Part shown: piece by piece, positions 1 to 13,546 of the stretch | How positions within the stretch are numbered: the stretch's first letter is position 1 | Layout: each line of letters opens with the position of its first letter | Assembly (NCBI GenBank): GCA_949361645.1 | Contig: OX442420.1 | Span: forward strand, 6,410,782-6,474,781 | Reading direction: 5' to 3' | Length of the DNA: 64,000 bases | Source of the DNA: Spongilla lacustris | Taxonomy: Eukaryota > Porifera > Demospongiae > Spongillida > Spongillidae | Made by a program: the position numbers and the translations under genes | The notes under the pieces: model-generated | What the model was told of the DNA's origin: nothing | Seen by the model: the letters and a program-made list of their open reading frames with translations, nothing else | Database searches by the model: none

Positions 1-3000
1 GTGCATATCCTCCTCCACCTCATCCAAGTCCATGCCCCCCATACATGTATGTACATGTATGCATGCTTCATGTTTGCAAAAATAGTGTCCACAAATCATG
101 TACATGTACATCCACATGAAGTTTAGACTGTGTGCTTCTATAATTAGAAACTTTAATTATTAACCTGAAATGTGTTCACTCATCTTACTACAGCATGTAA
201 GCTTATGCACAATTATACTAAGACGTCATTTCAAAAAAAAATGTCCTAAATTTACTTCTTAATCTACCAGAGGCTGCACTTATTTGGAGGGTCCATTGGT
301 GATCCAGAAGGACACTTGAATGCATCAGCAAACTCAGCACTATTCATTACTGTTCCAATCACCCTGTAGTATTTGTGCATTTGTAGTGGTAGGTAGGAAA
401 AATAAAATAAAGCAAATGTACTGTATTTAAAGATAGTTATGGACATTTCATTCACAATGTGCTCTAAAGATAGTCAGGTTTGGCCTGACCTTAGCCATGC
501 CCAACTACTCTGAAGCTGTAGCTTTTCTTTTCGTGTAAATAAAAATTCTCTTGCAGGTACAATGTTTCAAATGAAGAAACAAAAAATAATAATACTTTTT
601 ACTATTTTGATTGTATCATTTGAACCCTTCAGGCTAATGGCATTTCAGCCATCACTTCTGCACATGAAATATTTGTTATAAAATGTAGACAATGGATGGC
701 TGTTAGCAAACAAACTTTGATTCAAATTACATTGTTCAATTGTAATTCCACATATCTAAGCATTGAAATTTATTTTCTAGGTACCCCACTGTGGTACCTA
801 AGTGCATACAAGAGAAGACTTCTTAACTCAATGTTGCTGTAACGATCAGTCCTGACATACACGTTTTTTGAGGTGCCTTGCATTTCGCATCAATTCGGAT
901 AAATTAGATTGACTTTAGGATTAAAATTTCTAAATGAGAGGTACAAAATAATATGATTTGTTTACTATGATATCCGGGGAAATCCCCAAAACGCTTTAAA
1001 TTTTCAGCTTTTTAGGGATTTTTGATAATTGGTCTCATCATTTGGATTGACACTGTACCCTAAAATGTTTTATGCTTGATACCTCTCCTCCCCAGCTTCT
1101 GAAAAATACATGTACATCTTACCAACTTCCAGTTGTATACACATCCCATGACAAATTAAGGCCACTGGAAATATTTGTTCTAGATCTATAATCATATAAT
1201 AGATTAAATATGGGCATATTGGTGTTCTGTCCTGTGATAAAACATACATTGTCCATCTATAGTATGTCGTTACCTTAAGGGTGCAGGGCTGTGCACATCA
1301 GTCATCACAGCATTCTGCACTGCTTCCTCTGTCAGATAGCTGCACCAGAGCTGTTAGGAGAATGACATCATTAACTCCCATCTCCATACCTTGTAACTCA
1401 AATTCATATGTAAATTGAGCATTTATAATCATCAATCAATTTTTTTTTAAATCTTTAAAATTAAGTATCTTTATTCCCACGTAACCAGTGCTTTGGTGTG
1501 GTTCAGTGATGTGGTGTTGTACATGACTAGCACATAAAATATGGAGGCCTACCTGTCCAAACGCTATAAAGAACAATTGTTCATCTGTGTAGTTCAGGTC
1601 AGGTAGAAGTTGTATTGCACTGTTCTTTTGTTTTGCTGTCTGATATGCCTGGTAAAGGATACAACATTTTATCCAACATCTAGAAATGTAACTATATGTA
1701 CATGTATCTACCATGTACGATGTTATCAATCCTCCATTGTCAGCAATATTCTCCGGTAGTGTGTTTGCTCCATTGTCCTGTAAAGAGTTCAATGAAATGA
1801 CTAATGTCATAAATGACAGACAGAATTTTATGTCCGATCTGGCACAGTCAGCTATTGGTCATAACTGTCTGTGATTCCTTTAAATTAGTCTACTTAATTG
1901 ATGGAAGCATTTAAAAATGTACGGAAAGTCATGCACCTTGGTGATTATGGATTTGGGGTGAACAGCTCTTGCAAGGGGAGCAAGACACTTACTCTAGATC
2001 TGCCACTCTCTTTCTCCCTACCAAGTGCCTAAGATGGCCCAGATGATCTCATTTTTGTCCACATATATACCATTGGCATATACATAGGGTAGAATTTTAT
2101 AATCAATTATTTGCGTGTTACATGTAGATTGCAAATACAATAACGGTATTAACCCCCATGATTTTATTTAGCTCAAATCAATGCACACTTTAAATTCCAC
2201 ATTTTATGCTTTGTTTGGCTGAAAAGACGCAGTTCATAGTCTATAAATCTAAGTTTGTCAATAAGGGATTCGAGTACTGTGTCCACATAACAAGCTGTTG
2301 TGTGAGTGCTGACATAATTGCAGCATGGCTTTATTAACCTTGAAAAAAAAGTATCTGAAGGAGAAAACATGGAAGATTATAAGATGTTATTGAACCATTT
2401 GTTGCCTTCCCACATAACCTTGTTGACTTTTTGGCTGATTTTGAGCAATGCCATTTTTTTATACATTTCTACAAATATTAATGCTCTCCTACATGTACAT
2501 GTACATGTACTACCTTTTTTAACGTGAAGAAAAATTCAGTGTATCACATGGCACGTAAATTGGATAACCAGTTTGGTAAATTTTATAAAGTTTATCAATT
2601 TCCCATGTAATAATGATTTTGCTGAAGTATGGGGAGGGGTGAAGATGTATTATTCATCCATAACTTCATTATACTATTGTCTTTCATTTACTGACCTACA
2701 TGTGTTGACTTATTTTTCCTCATTAATCTTTCAGCTTATGATGAATAGCTGCGGGAAGGCCAATATTGAATGCAACAGAGGGTCTTACTAGAAAGCATGC
2801 TAATAAACCAGAATGTAACAAGACAAAAGTTATCCAAAACAATCCCATTCAAAATGTTCTGTGTCTCACAATGAACGTTGCATGACAGAGCTTTCTAGTT
2901 CCAGTTCTATAATAAAGCGATGATGCTAATGAGCACATGCAAACCATAGTATGCAGTATATGAGGGAATGCGATGAATGGAAAAGTGCCTAAATATCATA

Positions 3001-5700
3001 CTAGAAATGATATCATGCGATATTTGAATTGCACTTGTTGGAAATGCAGTGTCACATTTTTGACTTCAACAAATAACACCTGATTGGTTTTGTTTAAGAA
3101 AATTTAGCAGTGGTGAAACAAGTGAAAGTGTTGTTAAGGCTAGATATTCTTTACTTGCCGATGAGGTACTGGCATAGAAAGCACTGGGGCCAAGGGCACA
3201 TTGCACACAAATTTCCTTTTTGGACATTCAATAATTCACGCAAGTGTGACTTAAAATGTTCATCGCAACAGATGAGAGTGCTGAAAATAAATGCTGTAGT
3301 AGAAGTACCATCTGTAAGTTAATTTACTCATATCAGTGGCATTATCCTGGGTCAGCCAAGTGTAAGGGGACCCCTCCCCTACCTTACTTTTACATATAGT
3401 GGTTTTTACATTTAGGTTAATGGCTAGGAGAGATAGCAACTCAACAGCATGCTCCAGTGATCATGACTTTGATCTTTGATATTGCAAGAGTTTATGATAC
3501 ACATATACAAGAAGTTTGACAGATTAAGGAAATCATTGAGGATCAATACAGCCTAAAGAGGAGTGTTGAGGTATGCTTGTGGTCATGGTTTTATATAGAA
3601 GACTGGAGCAGAGGAAACTGCAAAGCATATCAGTGAATGCAAGACATTGGCAAGTATTCCTGCCATTTTATAAGTGCATGAAACCAAGACATATGGTTTA
3701 CTGATAAAAGGGAGGAATATACTGCAAATTGTATGGTGTGACAGATGTCAAGTTACAAGGACACTTGAGTTTTAGTAGTTGTATTACTTAACTGTTTGCT
3801 ATTAAGTTTATTATACCATAGATCGTGGAATTACTGGACTGGCAATTCAACAAGTATTGCATGGTCACATCACGCTATATGCTTGACACGGTTATTGCCT
3901 TTTCTTCAACTCAGGTTTCTCATCTTTCTGGAGGTTCTCATTGGTGTCTGTTAGTTTTGATAGTCGAAAGTCCTATTAAGCTTATTGACTTGACTTTTTA
4001 TCTAGTTTTTGTGTGTCTGATTCTGAACTTTTGCATTACCACATTTAAGTAATGGCATGTATGAGAAAGCATTCTGTAGATGTTTTTTTGGCCACATTGG
4101 TCGTTGTTCCTTGATGAACAAGACTGTTGAGAGCCTTTCGTTCTTCTTGGCATTTTGCCTAGACGGAACTTCTTTCCAGCTATCCAACCACTTCATGACA
4201 CACAATGCTTATAGCCAAACAAGAAAATAGGAGTGTTAGTGCTACACATCATTCCTGTTAGTAGCTAAACCCCCCACAGAACTGCCTCATAATTATGCTA
4301 GAACTGCTAAAACTACAACATACGGGCCAAGCATTTTTATTTTAAGCCTTAAAATAGGCTATGACATGCATAGCGTGAGACAGCACCACAAGCAACTCTT
4401 GTTTTGCTTCTAAAAACCCCAAAAGAACCAGCGAGCTTTATTCACCTCCCTCAAAGCTTTCTTAGATCATTCCAAAGTCCCTGGAGCAAGGTATCTTCAA
4501 GTATATCATCTTCAGCCATTAATGTTTATTACGTGACGATGTCGAGCATTGAACCAGTTTTTCACGGGCATTGCTAATCCATTAATTCCATTACCTACAT
4601 TGTGTACAATAATTTTTACTTCTTAAAATTACTAATTATTTATCTTTTGAATGTGCAATTTGTGTTTTATTTGATGAAAAGGTTTGCACTGCACTCACAG
4701 CTATTCCAAACAAAGTGAGTTTTGAGTACTCATCAATGTAGCACTGCTGCCTTGATATAAAATTGTTAATTGAATATTGAGTCCACAGGTTTTTATCAAG
4801 CTGTCCTGTACCATCATACAGCCGCCCTGGTTAAATACAAGAAATAATAACACTTAATGCAAGGAAATGTATTTAATTCTCAGCATAATTATTATGCAAC
4901 AGCACAGATGCATTACATATGGTGATAACACTGAAAAAATTCATTGCCTACACATTTCTAACAAGTACGCGTGACTACAATTTTTTCGAATCCAAATTAT
5001 ATCCTTAAATACATGTACATTTACATGTAAGTCACACCTGTATGGTAGTGCATTTACTAATTAACTATTCTGTATACATTTCTGCACATCTACTGAAGTG
5101 TTTTAACATCTCACCATTATTATCAAAGCCATGTGTAATTTCATGTCCAAGCACAACTCCCAAGCTTCCATACTGAAAGTACCTGAATAGTGATGGCATT
5201 ATCATATTTCAATACTCCTCTTTCTGCTTACATTGGCCATTCAGGGTGGAAAAATGGTGGTCTCATTATTCCTTCTAAGATGTCTGGCAGAAAAATTATA
5301 ACTCGTGAAAAGCTGAGTATAATTACCATTCATCTGACGTACATATATTGTTCATTGTGGGTTGATAATATGCATTCACAGTTGTAGGAGTATTCCATTT
5401 CCATTGGTCAAATGGTTGCCTTAGCAGCACAAGGCTACTAGGTACTATATCAGTTAGGTAGCTGTCAAGGTTCCCTTGGAAATTGTCTGCTGATACAGTG
5501 AGCTGGTAGAAGCAAGTGCTATACCTTATGCAGTGATTTATATTTGCTTTATTCAAACTCACATTCTCATATATCAAGTTGAGCCAAGTGTCATTAAAGG
5601 TGAGGCCAGGATATGCAATGTTAGTGAGCATCAGATCAATCTGATCTCAAGAGAAAGCAGTAAATTGAATGATCATAAATATACATGTATGACGTATTTT
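1..5700. repeat. Segmental duplication with 36770-42060
   Basis: Collinear similarity through M13 exons 10-16, their introns and the 3' flank, interrupted by indels. This shows that copies A and C arose by duplication of the whole 3' half and its downstream DNA. Confidence 0.85.
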
Positions 5701-5958
5701 TAATTTTGTATTAACCAATACAAATCAAACCGTACACACATGACTATAAAGATATGAATGTAATTAGCACATTAGCTAGTACAATGGTACAGTATAAAAT
5801 TATTTAATGTGACATTGTATTTTTTCACACTGTATTCATGATCACCAATACTACATACATTGTGCTATGGATATTGTATGCTGGTCTAGCCATGTTTGAG
5901 ATCCAATCCTAGTGTGAAATTCCTGCATAATATTAGTCATCATTTGAGCTGCAGTGTC
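264..5958 (-). pseudogene. M13 metallopeptidase copy C, 3' half (exons 9-16)
   Basis: Minus-strand exons homologous to copy A: exon 9 5958-5859, 10 5640-5343, 11 5283-5232, 12 5182-5115, 13 4826-4699, 14 1777-1553, 15 1350-1274, 16 363-264. Exons 10-16 are intact and in phase. They keep HEITH, ENIAD, DVHSP and the terminal CSLW. Exon 13 carries one extra codon and exon 10 is two codons shorter than in copy A. At the end of exon 9 the donor region is altered: the natural donor now gives the wrong phase, although a shifted acceptor in exon 10 (after TTGAG) could restore frame. Exons 2-7 are missing and exons 1 and 8 are damaged elsewhere, so a normal full-length protein is unlikely. The encoded catalytic half is well preserved, which suggests recent loss or an undetected partner exon. 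Confidence 0.75.
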
Positions 5959-6890
5959 CTGGAGTTGAAAAGGAGAAAGAGAAAGGTTGTGTATAAATGT
6001 GAATAAAGAATCAGGGTAAAACAAGACAGGTAAGAAAAATGATAGTGGCAGAGATATGGAAAGAAGGGGAGGGTGAGAGTGAGAGACAAACAGTGTTATA
6101 CGGACCATACTATGTACTGCTATTGATTTCTTAGAATGGTCATTGCGTACTGATTCATCATGTAGTTAGCTACACACAATTTTGTCACTATTGTAGTGTA
6201 TTGAGTATTGTGAAGAACTTAAGGGGTTAGAGTTTGTTTATACCTATTGGCAGGATACATGTATAGAAGGCCATTATGTATTTGAGCAGAATGAGAGCCA
6301 GAAGATATTCTCAGGTATATCAAAGTATGGGGTTTTCCTTTGGCTCAATTTACAGGGTGCGCGCATATAGAGTGACATAAATTATATGTGACGCAATACG
6401 TTACTAGGATTCAAACGATTAATGGCAGCTGCAATCTACAAAGCTAAAGGTAAAGCGTATGAGAATATGTAGGAAACTTCATTCACGTAGGACACGGCAG
6501 AAAATGTAATTTCATGTGGTGGTTGAAATGGCTGCACGGGTGATGAATCATCGCTAAAATTCACCTTCAGGAAGACACAGCCAAATCTTCCTGCATAAGT
6601 GCATGCATTTCATCACATACACTGCTGAAAGTGTACAGACCAGCCACATAGGACCTTTGCTGTTGTATCCATACACCAAGAACTTATTGAAAAGCTTTCC
6701 ACCAAAAGCGAGAGAGTGTCTATTGTCCGTCTAAATTACTAAAAGAGTTTGGAAGAGCTACATTTACATTTGATGAAAATGTTCATGCAGAAGATGCCAA
6801 AAACTAAGTAACCACTCTCCAATTTAAGAATGTATTGTGGCTTGTGACATGGAATGATAATTGGACTGAAACATACAAATAAACTTTGCT

Positions 6891-6921
<31 letters not shown>

Positions 6922-7809
6922 TGGGTAGAATCAGCAATATTGTATTGAAACGGAAATGAAAAGAATGTATATATTATGAGTTAAAAAAAAGACATTTGAA
7001 CACGGATTTCAGTTTTGAAGCTTTAGAGATAATGGAATTTGAAGTTATGTGTGTTTGTAGTTATATAAGCTCAGATTTATAAAATTCAATATCTGTCAGA
7101 AGAAAGTTTATTTCTCTGGTGTCTAGCATTTAGTGGAGCATTTTAAAAGTGCTAGATAGTGACAAATGATGGGTTAATATGAGTTATCTCATTCCACTGA
7201 CGTTGAAAGCTCTAAAGTAGCAGCATACACCTCTCTTATTAACTGAGACAGATAATAAAGCATATATTATATAAAGCACACGTATATATATATAATGGGT
7301 GGTGTCCAAACATGTAAAGGCTCGCACCGGAAACAAATTTTTAAGCTTTGCTTTCTGTCAATCGTTTATTCTCCATCGAAAGAAACACGCCACATGTCAC
7401 TTCCACCAGTTCTTCAGGTGCATACAATGGCTCATTTCTCACCAATCATTCGTAGCTGTAGGCCTAAAGGTCAGAGTAGCACCATTTCTCTAACAGAAAA
7501 TAGAATGCATTTCTTGAATTGGACGATTCGCTCACTCATTCTGCATGAGTGGAATACTAATATTGTATGCAGTGTCTGCATGACACTGATCTTTATAAAG
7601 ACCTATGCATTGTCAACGCATCATAAATAGATGCACGAATCTCTAATCCAATTCTTCATTATAATTGCACGATAGGCCAGGCAATCTCCATACAATTAAA
7701 GGTGTAAATCCATCCTTCTGTGTTTATACAGTACATACCTATTTGAAATTATCAATAGTACCAGTACCCCATGCCTATCTGATTAATCTCACCCTCTTCA
7801 TGTTATGCA

Positions 7810-7880
7810 GCACACATACACACACACACACACATACACATATGTACATACATACATACACACATATGTATATATGTATA
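7810..7880. repeat. (CA)n/ATAC microsatellite, shared with 32015-32070
   Basis: CA-repeat immediately downstream of M13 exon 8 in copies C and B, at the same position in both. Confidence 0.8.
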
Positions 7881-7888
7881 AGTGTTAC

Positions 7889-7978
7889 CTTGGAATTGTT
7901 CGGAACAATACTTTCAGCAAAGACCCGTCCAAGTGCATAAGGCATTACCACTTGTAGAACAGTCATACAGGCTTGGTT
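7889..7978 (-). pseudogene. M13 copy C, truncated exon 8
   Basis: Only the last 90 nt of exon 8 remain, encoding the conserved [10 protein letters not shown] stretch and ending in a good AAG|GTAACA donor. Similarity to copy B (32085-32304) stops abruptly at about 7978, where unrelated DNA begins; no splice acceptor of the family is left. The adjacent 6.5-7.9 kb intron sequence is shared with 30.65-32.1 kb. Confidence 0.75.
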
Positions 7979-8964
7979 TAATTCAGGAAATATTTTTACT
8001 TTCTTGCAATTGTTCAAAGATTGTCAAATACAATCAATACTGCATTGCTAAAAGATGTATTTGCGGTAAATTGCAAAGCAACTTAAAGTACGAAAAAGTA
8101 ATGTTGGGAAGATCAGAGCAACATTTTAAAAGAAGGGGGTAGTAGGGTCAGGTCTTTTGCACTAAGAATATAAAAAAGTACATTGAGATTTGGAAATTGC
8201 TAGCTCCACAAGCTTATGAACGATAGGTATTTGTCAGACGCATGTTGCGGGAATAGCTAAGTGAATGGACAAAATCTTGAAAACGTACAGTGCGTTTTCG
8301 GTAAAAATGACAAAATCAATTAGAGTAAAAACACTGCCGTAGAATGTATAAAGTAGCCCACACATCATGCTACAAAAAAACATTTTTAAAAAGTGTTACT
8401 TGTCGTACTTTTTTCTGTGACAATTAAATTCTCTACATAATGCATTTTTAAGAACCGTATCTGCATCGTGTAACCAAGGTGTAGATGACTGTTCACCGCG
8501 CTAGCGTACCGACGCACAGAATCACCGGGCTGTGTATGATCACAAGGACTAGTACAACACAACTCAACTCAGTCAACTAGTACAACTCTCTCACGAACAC
8601 TCAAAGGGGGGTTTTATAGGGGATCTATGGTAAACCGGTTCTAAACTGGTCTGGTCCCGCGCTGCGATCACATGTTGTGCTTATGCATGCCTATGCATGC
8701 ATAGGCATGCAGGCCCTCTCGTTATCACCCTGACGTGACTCGTCAACATGTTGCTCTTCAGATGACCTCTGGGTTCCAGCTGTAACTGGCTTCCCTGACA
8801 CAAGGGTGTGATTTAAAAAATAGACTGACAATTGGTAAATTTAGCATGATAGACACATCAAACAACAGTAGAGAAATAGATGCCAAAAAACTGCATTATA
8901 ATGAATTTTCAAATATTGGTCCTACGTGTAGGACTTGGACCTGGAGAATTAAGGTCACCAAGTG
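7979..8964. other. No gene seen
   Basis: Unique-looking DNA between the exon 8 fragment and the 8965 element. It contains a small palindrome (about 8680-8712, repeated GCATGCCTATGCATGC). No supported exon on either strand. Confidence 0.6.
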
Positions 8965-9927
8965 TAGGGGAGAAGTGGGTTAGTTGAGCCACTTTTTAGG
9001 TTTAGCTTTATACTGCCTCTGAGGTTTGGTATTAAGCAGAGGTTAATACTCTGATGTAAAGGGGCATCACTTGGGTACATGTCATAGGAATGTTAGAGAC
9101 TGGGGATGTACGTGAGAATAGGGACATTATTAAAAATCAACAGGTGTCAAATGGCACAACTAACTCAGCCAAGTGGGTTAGTTGTGCCAGGTACATGGGT
9201 CAGTTCAGCCATATGCTGCCTTCAGCCAAAGTTAGTTGCATTGCACAATAATTGCTAACATAAGTAGGTCTAGGCCTTATGTTGTCAAATCATTGATAAA
9301 AGCAAATTCATACACTAATGCATGACACTTTTTCAATGAGAGCTCTTGAAATTGATCGGCAAGTGTTTTTAACGTTATTCAAAGTCATTTTTCTATTTAG
9401 AAATTAAAACAGAATACTTCTGAGATTGCTGCATAGCCAAATAAGCATAGCTCACTATTTCTATTAAGTCAATCAATAAATCATTTTAATGCCATACAAT
9501 TGCAGCTAAAGCGTATGGCTCAACTAACCCCCTTTGCAAATGGCTCAACTAACCCCACTACTAACTTTTCCTGTAACTACCTAAGTTGTATAAAAAGGAA
9601 GCAAAGTATAGAATTCATTATAAACATAAATATAGCTGCATACATGTACTTTCAAACACCCAAGACTGAAACAAGAATATAGTCCTTGTGTAGAAATTAT
9701 GAGGGCACAAACTGTAAAAACAGAACTTCACTTTGATCATCAAAATTCTTATTTTTGAATTTCATATTCTGATGAATACTAAAACAAAATCCTAAAGTAG
9801 GACAAGAAGCTAGTCATAACACTTAATGCCAATATATGCTAACATCATTCAATTATGTTTCTTCATGGAGCTAAAACAGGGGGTGGCTCAACTAACCCAG
9901 TGGCTCAACTAACCCACTCCTCCCCTA
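8965..9927. mobile_element. MITE-like element with TAGGGGAG...GTTAGTTGAGCC ends
   Basis: Ends are inverted copies of TAGGGGAGRAGTGGGTTAG TTGAGCCAC. The motif GGCTCAACTAACC recurs inside (about 9150-9190, 9515-9555, 9885-9920), so the ends appear amplified inward. No coding sequence and no clear target duplication. Confidence 0.7.
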
Positions 9928-11219
9928 CTACCAGTGTAACGTATGTGACATGTAGGCATGCTATCAAGTCACATCACCTAAGCACTATACACTGGTAAAT
10001 TGCCTACAAGTATAGATAGTCTAAAAACAGAAGAAACTTGCTTGGTGACAAGCATGGTTAGTCTAACTTCATTGGTTGTAGAATACAATTGTATAGCCTA
10101 AATTCTAGCCACTTCATGAACTATTGGTATTAATCGTTTTGAAATCTTGACTCTACTTGAAGCACAGCCAGATATATTTACATTGTGATTTTTAAAACGT
10201 AAAAGCAGTTTGTATGATGCCCAAAGGGTGCTTTAACAGCTCAAGTGTTTTGTGTTGGCATGCTTGACGATTAATTTAAATTGTAGTATTTAAGCCCATA
10301 TTGATTTCAAAGCATAACCACCTTTGGAATAGACCCTTCCCTTTAACGGCGTAAGGAATGCAATTTGCTACCACGTCCGGAGTTCTTCCTGCTGGTGATG
10401 TAATGTGTCATGTGTAAAATGACTCGCAAGGTGGACAACAAGGGTGTATCTATGTACTGTAAGAAGTAGGAGGGAAACGTTGCGTATAAGCGCACGAATT
10501 CTAAGGTTTAGCATTCGAAACACCAGACTTATACAAGTACGAGCTTGTTTATACAAAGTACAAATTGCGATAAACATTGCGTCATATAGGTCTGGGAACG
10601 CGCGAGACTAGCAAGGCTGCAGTACAAAAATGTCTTGGCCGGCAACACTGACCCATCTATTAGGCTTTGCTTTCGGCTATCCGATTGCATTTTTATCCCG
10701 TGGCAAATTAGCCACCTTAGGAGCGCTGCCGTACTACGGATCCCTAGTGGCTCCTCGAGAAACGCACCTGGGATGTCTGCCTCTGTGAGTACTGTTGTGA
10801 CAGAGGCTTGGTCGGTCGAAAATTATCAACAACCTGGTACAGTGTTAGTACTCGCGCACAGGATGAACTCCGGAAGTGACGCAATTAAGAATAATTGCAT
10901 TCCTTACGCCGTTAAAGGAAGGGTCTAATAATGTTATGTTATCCCCTGGCACATGCCATTCGTACATGTATAGGTCAAATTTGAGCGCCACACGAACACA
11001 AGGGCTGTTTACACAGTTATTTGAAATGAACAATGTACGGTGAAATCGTCTGATCTGAGGTTTTTACTATCAGCCCCTTACGAATGCCTACATATGAAAG
11101 TTTTAGTTTCGCAACTACGCGTTTATGCACAGGCGTGCATGCATTTCAGCAAGTATTTGCAACAGTATTGTGAATCAAGTAATATAGGCGCACGTATGTG
11201 CTTGTAAGATAAAAAATTA
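9928..11219. other. No gene seen apart from MITE at 10331
   Basis: Between the 8965-9927 element and the dispersed repeat at 11220. Only the 10331-10926 element is recognisable. Confidence 0.5.
10331..10926. mobile_element. MITE-like element, AGACCCTTCC ends, AAT duplication
   Basis: Inverted ends of about 35 bp (AGACCCTTCCCTTTAACGGC and complement), flanked by AAT on both sides. Inner parts also pair (CCGGAGTTC/GAACTCCGG). No transposase is encoded. Confidence 0.75.
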
Positions 11220-11420
11220 AAGCGGCGCTGTAAGAAAGTATACAATCATTATTATTTATAGTTGCGAAAGATTATCAGCGTGCCCCCGCAGGTTCAGGGC
11301 TGCATGTAACAACCGCACAGCGGGGGATCAAAAATTTCTCTTACACTGTATAGGGTAGCGTCAGGTAATTTTGCCAGTACATGTATGAATCTTTCGGTGA
11401 ATTGTTATAGCAACCCAGCT
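11220..11420. repeat. Dispersed repeat CCGCAGGTTCAGGGCTGCATG
   Basis: A block containing CAGGGCTGCATGTAACAACC and GCACAGCGGGGGATCA recurs at 30525-30650, 34120-34220 and, degenerate, 20335-20400. In copy B it lies beside the exon 1 donor, so part of it is ancestral intron 1 sequence. Confidence 0.7.
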
Positions 11421-11462
11421 AAGCTCCATTGCATGCATTTAGCAATGTAGTTCAGTGATTGA

Positions 11463-12313
11463 CAATCCTGAAGATTAGGGTCCCCACCGTTATTCACGTT
11501 TTTAATGATATTCACAACTAGATAAGCACTTCCACAAAATCAGTCATCCGAGAACCACATTATGAAATCATTATTTCACGCGCCTTTTCTGGATCGTTAC
11601 CGTCTACCTCCCTACAGCTTTGCCCGCTATAAATAACCCCCAGGCAGACAAACATCACTACCACTACCTACACCAAGCTCCGTTAATCACGCCAAACACA
11701 GCACCACGCTTTCCACACTGCACAACTGTCGCACTGTCCCCACATATCAACCCGTACCGACCGCGTACAAGCTCTGCGTTCTCGTATTCTGCGTCCACAC
11801 CGAGTCACGGACACTCACCTACATGTGGAGGTGAAGACAGATTCTCGGATCGGTGTCCTAGCTACAAAACAACATAATTTCTCAATAATATTGCATCGCG
11901 CTTAATCACGTGATGGAGGCGTTAGCGTGGTAGTGCCCAGGGCCTTCGGGATTCAGAAATATTTGAGGAAGAAAGATAACCTCTCAATCAAAAAGCGACA
12001 CACTCAGTTATCCTATAGTACATATTGACAAATTAGTGGCTCCAAACAACGAATTATTAATCTGTTATTATTCGTCACGATTACTCATATACCCCCCTCC
12101 TAGATTACTCATATACCCCCCTCCTAGTCTCGGCCCGTAGCAGTGATGTAATCCGTAGCGGTGATGTAATCCATCCGCAGCTGCGTCCGTTGGGTCTGGG
12201 GCCGAGACTACCCCCCCCCCTCCCCCCTTTTCACTTGCAATCGCTAACTACTAGCTGCTGTTTAATTCAAATACATGAATGCATGGCTCATGTACAAAAA
12301 TAAACATAACGCC

Positions 12314-12354
<41 letters not shown>

Positions 12355-13053
12355 CGGGGGTCGAATTTTATTAATAGGTGCACGTGTATATACATGTATA
12401 TATACGCGTACACGTACGTCGCATGTACCAAATAATTGACAAATTTAACTTTCTAGTGTGCTGGGATAATTTTGGGGAGCCCGTCCCCTCCATACACCCA
12501 TGAGAGGTCCCCGTGCATCTGCTTGTATTTAGTCAATATGTACGATTGAGAGGTTATCCATCTTCCTCAAATATTTCTGAATTCCGAAGGCCTTGGGCAC
12601 TACCACGCTACGCCTCCGTCACGTGATAAAGCGCGATGCAGAGAAATTATGTAGTTTGTAATAGGACACCGATCCGAGAATTTGTCTTCACCTCCACATG
12701 TAGGTGAGTGTCCGTGACTCGGTGTGGACGCAGAATACGAAAACGCAGAGCTTGTACGCTGTTGGTACGGGTTGATATGTGGGGACATGCAGTGCGACGG
12801 TTGTGCAGTGTGGAAAGCGTGGTGCTGTGTTTGGCGTGATTAACGGAGCTTGATGTATGTAGTGGTGGTTATGTTTGTCTGCCTGCAACATGGTGGTTAT
12901 TTATAGCGGGCAAAGCTGTAGGGAGGTAGACGGCGCGTGAAATAATGATATTCCTAACGTGGTTCTCGTATGACTGATTTTGTGGAAGTGCTATCTAGTT
13001 GTGAATATCATTAAAAACGCGAATAACGGTGGGGACCCTAATTTTCAGGATTG
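11463..13053. repeat. 1.6-kb palindrome in copy C intron 1
   Basis: Arms 11463-12032 and 12530-13053 are inverted copies (CAATCCTGA...TCAGGATTG outer ends) around a spacer with a run of about 38 G (12317-12354) and two tandem ACTCATATACCCCCCTCCTAG units. Absent from the matching place beside copy B exon 1. Open frames in the arms are mirror images. Confidence 0.8.
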
Positions 13054-13091
13054 CCAATTGTAAGACATTACATGTACTTGCATGAACTCAC

Positions 13092-13386
13092 CGCTGGGAA
13101 TGGTTGTGTTCTTTATCCAATTGCCGCAAGCGAAATTGTAAAAATCGGTGCACGGGTCCACAGTCTGGTCAAGCGCAGCTCTCACAGAGGACGACAGCTT
13201 GATGCATTCTGCCGACAGGCACATCGTGGTCGAGCCATTCTTTCCATAGATAACTGCAACAGGCACAGCGACAACGACGACAACGAACACTACTGCAGCG
13301 ATAATACCACCAACGAGAGGACTTTTCTTTGTTGTGGAAACGTCAACATCAACATCGCTGAGACTTGTGTAATGAACTGAGGATGC
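13092..13386 (-). pseudogene. M13 copy C, exon 1 without start codon
   Basis: Encodes the cytoplasmic tail, membrane segment and first M13 cysteines ([21 protein letters not shown]), ending in the same GTGAGT donor as copies A and B. Where copy B has its ATG, this copy has lost about 31 nt between two CATCC repeats. The frame runs upstream from GCA into a TGA with no ATG. A 586-bp foldback (13547-14132) is inserted just upstream and a 1.6-kb palindrome (11463-13053) abuts the donor side. It could be rescued only by an unseen upstream exon. Confidence 0.7.
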
Positions 13387-13546
13387 AATAGAGCATGAGA
13401 TTTTTCATCGCGTGATTTAATAGCATTCATTCTCACAAGCCGTGCGCTCACGCGCACCTAATGTCCTGAATTTCAATGGCCGCGGGTGGCCATCGCACCG
13501 ATTACTAGTATTACAGAACTTAACTAATTGGTTTAACTGTATCAAT

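Larger units (their letters stand above)
6500..7978. repeat. Segmental duplication with 30650-32150
   Basis: Collinear intron and exon 8 sequence shared between copies C and B, with a C-run at 6892-6920 replaced by mixed C/A sequence at 31054-31078. No gene other than the exon 8 pieces. Confidence 0.85.

Noticed and set aside
11620..12891. Matching proteins on both strands (SAFSYSASTPSHGHS)
   Set aside because: Mirror images produced by the 1.6-kb palindrome.
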